A DNA stretch of 14,974 bases from Pleurocapsa sp. MO_226.B13 (GTDB lineage: Bacteria; Cyanobacteriota; Cyanobacteriia; Cyanobacteriales; Xenococcaceae), in the NCBI GenBank assembly GCA_030064795.1, contig JASJEI010000036.1, positions 1 through 14,974 on the forward strand. The letters run 5' to 3'. The position numbers and the translations under genes were made by a program. Position 1 is the stretch's first letter. Every line of letters starts with the position of its first letter. Positions 8,175 to 14,400 of this stretch are shown here, in pieces. The notes below the pieces were generated by a model, which saw only the letters and a list, made by a program, of their open reading frames with translations, searched no databases and was not told where the DNA came from.

Positions 8175-8482
8175 TTTGATTTAATATCTCCTACTTACTA
8201 ATAGTTATTTGATGAAGTTAATAGTTGTCTCAGGTTGCTATCTCCGCAGATCTTAATTGCGGAAAGTAACCAATAATTAAATTAAGTTAAGTATTATTTT
8301 ACACATAAATAATGCTAATAGTCAATATAAATGCGGAGCAAATTTAGTAAATTTAAACTAGAGTTTTGGCTGCTGCGATGCCAAGAATGATCCCCAACTA
8401 TTAAAAAATAGAAACATAATGCCTTAAATTGGCAAAGATGCTATTTAACTATAAAAGCAGTTGTTGATTTTGGAGCAAAAAC
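8175..8482. promoter_or_regulatory. Divergent intergenic region with promoters for both flanking genes
   Basis: 308 AT-rich bases between two divergent start codons must hold both promoters. For the + gene, ttggca (8429-8434) and tataaa (8450-8455) are a plausible pair although the spacer is only 15. A 6-bp inverted repeat, tccgca (8243-8248) with tgcgga (8258-8263), lies nearer the minus gene and could be an operator. No RNA gene or further reading frame is evident. Confidence 0.4.
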
Positions 8483-8989
8483 ATGAGCAAATTACGTAAC
8501 ATTCTACTTGGTGCTGGTGTAGCAGCAGTCGGTGCGATCGGAGCTAAAAAAGCAGTAGATTATCTACGTAACCGCGACAAAGAAGAGGTTGTGGATGAAA
8601 GCCAAGGTGATGCCGAAAATATAGCAGCAGACGAAGTAGCATATGCTACTGTCGAACCGAGTTCGGTACAAGATTTTTTAGATCGCAGTTTTGGCAATCC
8701 TGGTCGTTATGTACCGACTCGACCTCCAAAGGTATTTGAATATCAAGACAATCAGTACATGGTTATTTGGGCAAGAGACAATCAAAAAGATAAAAATCAA
8801 ATGATGGCTTTTAAATATACTGATGCAGGTCGCCAGATGGTAGCTAGTGTTGGTTATACAGATGAAGAAACCGACTATAACCTTAACTTAGACGATACTG
8901 ATTTTGCTGTAGAAGTCAACGGTGAAAAGCTAGTAAGCGGACAAGGTGCTACCGACGGTGCCAACGAAGTCGATTTTGTCCTCGCATAA
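8483..8989 (+). CDS. Membrane-anchored conserved protein of unknown function
   Basis: 168 residues from ATG 8483, with a good GGAG seven bases upstream. Residues 4-24 (LRNILLGAGVAAVGAIGAKK) form a small Gly/Ala-rich hydrophobic segment that may anchor the protein, followed by an acidic linker (about 35-55). The remainder is a compact domain beginning VQDFLDRSFGNPGRYVPTRPPKVFEYQDNQYMVIWARD, then a helix and strands (MMAFKYTDAGRQMVASVGYTDEE), ending in an Asp-rich stretch. I do not recognise a named family; the look is that of a cyanobacterial hypothetical protein. No catalytic motif is visible. A strong terminator follows at 9010-9050, so it is probably monocistronic. Confidence 0.75.
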   Translation: MSKLRNILLGAGVAAVGAIGAKKAVDYLRNRDKEEVVDESQGDAENIAADEVAYATVEPSSVQDFLDRSFGNPGRYVPTRPPKVFEYQDNQYMVIWARDNQKDKNQMMAFKYTDAGRQMVASVGYTDEETDYNLNLDDTDFAVEVNGEKLVSGQGATDGANEVDFVLA

Positions 8990-9009
8990 GCAAGTAAGAT
9001 TTAGACTCT

Positions 9010-9050
9010 GCACTGGAGGTTAGTTTAACTAGCAGACAGTGCTTTTTTTT
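9010..9050 (+). terminator. Intrinsic terminator overlapping the convergent gene's 3' end
   Basis: gcactg (9010-9015) pairs with cagtgc (9037-9042) and is followed directly by eight T (9043-9050). The 21-base interior can add weak pairing. It ends the 168-residue gene. Its right arm and T-run lie inside the last codons of the sulfotransferase gene, which stops at 9025 on the other strand. Confidence 0.8.
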
Positions 9051-10146
9051 GTTTATATTGGTCGATAATTTGTTGAGAGATACTAGAAGGCATTCTTTTG
9101 ACTTCCGAATTAAGAGCGATCGCAGCTTGTTGTGGTTTGGCGATCTCGAGAAAGTCTAAAACTCTAGCGATTTGAGATTGAGCGTCTTTTAAAATCTCTT
9201 CGTATACTATTTCTAAAGCTTCTATTTGATTCACTTCGAGCATTCTTCTCAAACGAGCTTCTTGATTTTGAATAAATTTATATTTTTGCTCTACTTCTAA
9301 TAAAAGAGCATCATCAATCTGAATATTGGCTAATTTTGATTTATACGACCGATCTTCAGCATTATTATCTGCACCAAGATCTTGAAGATGCCAAACTTCT
9401 GTTTTTTGAGCCAAGACGAGAGAGACAGCTTGGGCCACTTTATCTTTTCTGATTAACAAGATAAATCGATCGAGCGATTTAAATATTTTCCTAAAATTTG
9501 GTTTAGTTTGACGTAACTCAAATAGAAAATGCGAGATTAATTTAGTTCCAAAAACTCCATTACTAGTGGCTTGGTGCTGCTTCAAATTATCTAGTAACCT
9601 GAGATAATTAAAATCACAGTATCTTGCTAATTCTTGAGCAGCCAAACGTAAATGCTCTGTAGGATGACCAGCCAGCTCTGTAGAACTTAATAACTGACAA
9701 AAATAAGTCGAACCAGACCGAGGAGTAGTTAAAATAGCATAGGATATTGCAGGATTTTGAGGACTATCCGATGTGGACTGTAATAGTTCTCTTTTACATA
9801 AAAGATTGATAAAAATGTCTGCAAATAATCTCAAGACGGGTAAATCGACCTGAAGCTGACTCAGCTTTGATTCGACTTTGCTAGATAAACAAATTTCATC
9901 CTTCAATGAGACAATAACTATTGCTTGATATTGTTTTTTGTTTAAAGCGATCGCTGATAAATCATCGAGAGAATTATTCGATAAATCATAATAATAATTC
10001 CCGTCAATTTGTTTGTGTCGAGCAAAGAAATTTTGAATATATTCTAAGGGTTCAGTTTCCCCAACCAAAAATAATCGATCTTGGAAAGATAATTTTTTTA
10101 AAAACCGTGTTTCTTCCACAGCTTCAAATATTTTTGCTAATTCCAT
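9025..10146 (-). CDS. Stf0-like PAPS sulfotransferase with N-terminal extension
   Basis: 373 residues. The catalytic part starts near residue 134: AILTTPRSGSTYF (P-loop for the 5'-phosphosulfate of PAPS, residues 138-149), then GHPTEHLRL, FGTKLISHFL, and ILLIRKDKVAQAVSLVLA (233-242 Arg/Ser region for the 3'-phosphate). EALEIVYEEILKD and a helical tail follow. This order is that of Stf0-type sulfotransferases, which transfer sulfate to hydroxyls of sugars or lipids. About 130 residues precede it, including an alpha/beta-looking AIVIVSLKDE and DLPVLRLFADIFINLL. Stf0 itself lacks such an extension, so this may be a second domain. No membrane helix is evident. I see no Shine-Dalgarno before ATG 10146, and the upstream DNA is a tatatata tract. 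The acceptor is unknown; PKS genes lie on the same strand further along. Confidence 0.85.
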   Translation of the reverse strand: MELAKIFEAVEETRFLKKLSFQDRLFLVGETEPLEYIQNFFARHKQIDGNYYYDLSNNSLDDLSAIALNKKQYQAIVIVSLKDEICLSSKVESKLSQLQVDLPVLRLFADIFINLLCKRELLQSTSDSPQNPAISYAILTTPRSGSTYFCQLLSSTELAGHPTEHLRLAAQELARYCDFNYLRLLDNLKQHQATSNGVFGTKLISHFLFELRQTKPNFRKIFKSLDRFILLIRKDKVAQAVSLVLAQKTEVWHLQDLGADNNAEDRSYKSKLANIQIDDALLLEVEQKYKFIQNQEARLRRMLEVNQIEALEIVYEEILKDAQSQIARVLDFLEIAKPQQAAIALNSEVKRMPSSISQQIIDQYKQKKALSAS

Positions 10147-10189
10147 ATTAGTTAATATATATATCTAACTGATGATTGGGATTGGTCTT

Positions 10190-10215
10190 TTTTGACCCTA
10201 GATTTTGACCCTAGA
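10190..10215. repeat. Perfect tandem duplication of a 13-mer
   Basis: ttttgaccctaga occurs twice head to tail (10190-10202 and 10203-10215), 44 bases upstream of the sulfotransferase start. It could be a slippage product or a pair of binding sites in that gene's promoter region. Confidence 0.7.
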
Positions 10216-10379
10216 TTATTTTCCAAATGCTTGATTCAGCTTTTTATGTCTAACCAAGCTAACTCATTTTTCAACGATTTGCTAGCCGAGGAAAATTAGA
10301 GCGCACTACAGCTTGTAGTTATTTTTCTACATTTTTTCCTAACCTAAACTCTGTCCTCGGTTTGATTTAGCTTCCGTCT

Positions 10380-10419
10380 GGGAAGCCCCGCGTTCTGCTG
10401 GAAGCGAACGTCTGGATGA
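10380..10419 (+). mobile_element. Degenerate copy of an IS200/IS605/IS607-type right-end hairpin
   Basis: gggaagccccgcgttc begins a segment that aligns with the better copy at 10820. The stem cgttc/gaacg encloses a smaller stem gct/agc, and the outer ccc/ggg arm is partly lost. The following ctggatgaa resembles the ggaggaagtca tail of the other copy. Confidence 0.45.
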
Positions 10420-10622
10420 AAAGACGGGCTGGCACTGGGAATTATGAGTAGTTAATTCAGTATTTACGTAATCTTTATATATCAAGGGTTTCGAGCATTG
10501 TATAATTAAACTTGAGCGTATCAGTAGGGGACTACAACCCGAAGATCGGAAAACAAAAATCCATCCTGTAGTAGAACCTTGAAAATCGTATATAGAGAGT
10601 TGCAACCAAGAAATAGTCTCAA

Positions 10623-10808
10623 TTGGAGGCTCGGTGGTTGCGTAAAATATACGCCGTAATAAGGATGTATTCTAAAAGCTGTACCGCTGGACTGGCGGGA
10701 ACGGAAACTGCCTGGGCAATCAGAGCGTCGGGGGTGCATGGTACTTGTACTGTTCATCTAGATAGTGGGTGCAAAACTTTGAAAAAGGAAATAACCAGGA
10801 AAACCTAA
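10623..10808 (+). pseudogene. tnpB C-terminal remnant
   Basis: The frame ending at TAA 10806-10808 reads AVIRMYSKSCTAGLAGTETA then a polar stretch ending KTLKKEITRKT. This is the style of cyanobacterial TnpB C-termini: an Asn/Ala/Ile-rich helix after the zinc ribbon, a Gly-rich TAGLAGTE turn, then a variable Lys-rich tail. The CxxC zinc ribbon and the RuvC core are absent, and there is a stop just upstream (10614-10616). A gtagtagaaccttgaaaatc stretch at about 10568-10587 could be a frameshifted trace of the VVEDLKI motif. The right-end hairpin follows 12 bases after the stop, as in intact elements. The identification rests on pattern memory; it could instead be a non-coding repeat. Confidence 0.5.
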
Positions 10809-10866
10809 TCGCGAGGTTAGGGAAGCCCGCGTTGTATGCGTAGCATCAACGTCGGGAGGAAGTCAC
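10802..10866 (+). mobile_element. Right end of an IS200/IS605/IS607-type element with omega-RNA-like hairpins
   Basis: A small stem, aacct/aggtt (10802-10818), precedes a long hairpin. In it cccgcgttg (10825-10833) pairs with caacgtcggg (10847-10856) with a single bulged T, and the inner atgc/gcat stem closes a gta loop. The element ends ggaggaagtcac, the kind of tail seen at the right ends of TnpB-carrying elements in cyanobacteria (from memory). In active elements this part, together with the tnpB 3' end, forms the omega RNA scaffold. Confidence 0.55.
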
Positions 10867-10869
10867 CTT

Positions 10870-11157
10870 TTACTTAAGACTGTCATGTTCGGTTAGAATC
10901 CTCTCTACTCTTGCTTCTTCAATTTTGCTGGTTAGTTTTTTCCCTTCGTAAATATCTCTTTGGGTTTTAGTTAAACTAATCGTCGAACCAACAGTAAAAG
11001 TCAATCCCATACCCATAAAACCTTTAATCCAACCATTTACAGGTAAATACAAAATTCCGATTGCCGTAGCAGAAATAGAAATAATAAAAGATAACCAAGT
11101 TTGAATTACCCAAGCCGAACTATGATCCTGATTAAATGATTTTTTGACCATCACCAT
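10870..11157 (-). CDS. YiaA/YiaB-family two-helix inner membrane protein
   Basis: From ATG 11157 the protein has 95 residues. The YiaAB domain reads SSAWVIQTWLSFIISISATAIGILYLPVNGWIKGFMGMGLTFTVGSTISLTKTQRDIYE, with two membrane helices separated by a YLPVNGW turn and a Thr/Arg-rich exit (TKTQRD) that is typical of the family. A charged coil (KLTSKIEEARVERILTEHD) follows. The family's biochemical function is not established. A TTG at 11202 would add 15 residues (DKIFGNLTLFIQKN); neither start has a clear Shine-Dalgarno. The stop codon lies four bases from the end of the transposon remnant, so the element sits directly against the gene's 3' end. The frame appears intact. Confidence 0.8.
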   Translation of the reverse strand: MVMVKKSFNQDHSSAWVIQTWLSFIISISATAIGILYLPVNGWIKGFMGMGLTFTVGSTISLTKTQRDIYEGKKLTSKIEEARVERILTEHDSLK

Positions 11158-11273
11158 ATTTTTCTGAATAAACAAAGTTAAATTACCAAAGATCTTATCC
11201 AAGTTTGTTTTCAGAGATTACACTCAGGTGACAGTTACCCGATTGGATCGATTGGCTTAATTCGAGATCGCTG

Positions 11274-11281
11274 CGATCGCA
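11274..11281. repeat. HIP1 palindrome
   Basis: gcgatcgc, one of many copies of the cyanobacterial HIP1 octamer in the window. It is the only clear element in the short gap between the YiaAB gene and the PKS gene besides AT-rich spacer. Confidence 0.7.
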
Positions 11282-11411
11282 ATTGAAGCCTGTTGAAATA
11301 CAACTAATTTTCAATCACATTTAAATCTTCGGCTGCCATCTTGTATAGTACTTTTAACATAAGTCTCAGCCTTTTTTTTGGTTAAGTAATCTTCGTCGAA
11401 CTCACGTGTAA

Positions 11412-14400
11412 TTAGAATTCGGCGATCGCCTGTTCTAAAATATTCATCGTAGACAGTATTTGAGCCTCGGTATGCAAGCAAGTAATGAAAAAACGTAATC
11501 GCGCAGCATCGTAAGGAACAGAGGGATATACCATCGGGTTGACGTTGATTCCTTCTTTAATTAAATGCTGCGATAAACGCACTGCCTTATGTGGTTCGCC
11601 AACAATAATGGGAATGATGGGAGAGTTAGCACTATAGCCAGGGTTAAATTTTCTGCTTTTAGCTAAATCCAGGCAAAATTTGGCTCTACTCTGTAGCTTT
11701 ATCGCTCTTTCTGGTTCTGAATTGAGTAATCTAATTGCTGCTATGGCTGCTGCGGTATTAGCAGGGGACATTCCGACGCTAAAGACAAAACCAGGGGCGG
11801 TATATTTAAGATATTCAATTAGTTCCTGACTTCCTGCAATATAGCCACCACAACTAGCAAAAGATTTACTTAAAGTTCCCATCCACAAGTCTACATCTGT
11901 AGGTTGTAGGTTGAAATGTTCTCTGACTCCACCACCAGATAAACCCAATACGCCGATAGAATGCGCTTCGTCTACTAAGAGGAAAGTTTGATAGTATTGC
12001 TTCAACTCTACTATTTCGGGTAAAGGTGCGAGATCGCCATCAGTGCTGTAAATCCCCTCAACAGCGATTAATACTTTCTCATATTTAGTTCTTTCCCGTT
12101 CTAAAATTGCCTCTAAAGCTCGAGTATCATTGTGGGGAAAATCAATAATCGTCGCCCCCGAAAGTTTACAACCTTCCTGGATACTATTGTGACTAAGGGC
12201 ATCGCAGATGATTAAATCCTTTTCGCCAAACAGATGACCGATAGTGCTAACGTTAGTAGCATGACCGCCAACATATACAATCGCGTCTTCTGTACCAATA
12301 AAATCGGCTATTTCCCTTTCTAATTCTAAATGTAGGGGACGTTCTCCCGAAAGCAAACGACTGGCTGAAACCGAGGTGCCGTATTCGGCGATCGCCTTTT
12401 GGGCTGCTGCGGTAACTATGGGATCGCCTGACATTCCCAGATAGTTGTAGCTAGAGTAATTAATTAACTGGCGATCGCCCGTTCTAATAGTGTCTTTAGC
12501 GATGCCTTGATGCAGACTAAAAAACGGATTGCCTAATTTCTCCACTCTTTCTAGATCTTTTTTGAGATTGAGATATTCTGGAGTAAGTTTAAATTGACTG
12601 TATTCAGGTTGAATATCAATTTTACTGCGATTAACTAATGGTGACGTTGATGTTTGCCGACTAGATTTTTCCTCGATCGTCGCCTCCAGATCTTTTCTGC
12701 TGACTCGTTCCTGCTGACTCGTTCCTGACTCGTTCCTGACTCGTTCCTCAAACAACTCCTGGGCGATATAATCCGTTAATAATTCCACACTGGGATAATC
12801 AAAGGCTGCGGTTAAAGATACTGCATCGCCAAAGCTAGCTTGCAGGTTATTTTTAAACTCTACCGCCATCAGCGAATCCATACCCAAGTCGGCAAATTTT
12901 TCTTGCGGATCGACATCTTCAGCATCGGGGTAGCCTAATACCTTGGCTACTTGAAGACGAATGTGTTCCTGTAATCTTTGGTGTCTTTGGTTTGGGGGGA
13001 GGTTAAATAGCTGTTGAATAAAGTCAGAGATAACTTTGGGTTTAGTTTCTGTCTGGGGTTGTAGCTTAGCAAAAAAAGGATTAGCTGGTTGTTGGCTTAA
13101 GAAAGTTTGCCAGTCTACAGGGAAAACAATCGTTTGAGTTGCCTGTTCTTGAATTAGTTGTTTTAATACCTTGAGTCCCTGTTGGGGTGCGATCGCTTTT
13201 AACCCCTGTTGAGTTAATCTTTGCTGTTGTTGGGGAGTCAGACGCGCAGCCATGCCTACTTTATCCCAAATACTCCAGTTGATACTCAATCCTGGCAAAC
13301 CCAAACTACGGCGATAGTTCATTAAATTATCTAGATAAGCATTTGCTGCTGCGTAGTTACTTTGTCCTGCTGCACCAAATACCGATACAACTGAAGAGAA
13401 ACAGACAAACCAATCTAAATCTAGATTTTGAGTAGCTTGATGTAAATTCCAAGCACCCAGTATCTTTGGCTGCAAGACAGCTTGAAAACGTTCCCAGGAT
13501 AAGGTTTTAAGTAAGCCATCGTCAAGGATTCCCGCAGCGTGGATGATGCCCCGTAGAGGGGCAGTAGGGGCGAACGGCTGTTCGCCCTCAGAGAAAGCAG
13601 AGGGAGAGATAATATTTTTTACCGCATTATAGTCGGTAATATCGACTTGAATGACATTGACTGTAACGCCTTGTTGTTGAAGTTGCTTTATTTGTTTTTG
13701 GGCAGATTCCGAAGCTTGGCTTCTACCGACGAGGATAAGATTTTTTGCCCCCTCTCGAACTAGCCAACTTGCTACTTGTAACCCTAATGAACCCAAACCA
13801 CCAGTAATTAGATAGCAACCATCTGCTTTAGCTATTGAATTATTAGCAGGAAGAGAAATAACAACTTTACCAATATGTTTCGCCTGTGCCATATAGCGAA
13901 AAGCATCACCCGCAGATTGTATCGGAAACACTTTATGAGGTAGGGGTTTAAGAGTGCGATCGCTAAATTTAGTTCTTAACTCGTTAAATAAAGCCGTAAT
14001 TAAATCGGGATCTTGCTGAGAAACTTCTAGTAGATCGAAAGGGAAATATTTAACGTCTTCTCTTTTTTCTTTTACCCGATCTCGATCCCAAATTCCCACT
14101 TTACCAATCTCCACCAACCTACCCTGGGGTGCAAGAATATCGAGGTTTCTGGGAATAAAATCGCCGTTAAGACTATTAAGGATAATATCTACTCCTTTAC
14201 CCTGGGTTAGCTTCATCACTTCCTCGGCATAGTCGAGAGTGCGGGAATTCATCACGTATTTAATCCCCGCTGCTTTGAGAAAATCCCACTTACCCACCGA
14301 AGCGGTAGCATAGACTTCTGCACCTACTTGTTGTGCCAACTGTACCGCAGCTTGTCCCACTCCTCCAGCAGCAGCATGGATGAGAATCTTATCTCCAGCC

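Noticed and set aside
10339..10757. Minus-strand frames of 88 and 78 residues over the transposon relic
   Set aside because: They overlap the hairpins and the tnpB remnant, have no motif or ribosome binding site, and are low in hydrophobic pattern.
10380..10865. Group II intron or riboswitch
   Set aside because: I found no domain V-like hairpin or recognised aptamer motif. The nested hairpin with ggaggaagtca tail and tnpB-like frame fits an IS right end better.
11203..11411. Terminator for the PKS gene
   Set aside because: The run of eight T at about 11372 is on the + strand, which is the wrong strand for the PKS, and no stem precedes it; no convincing terminator is seen.
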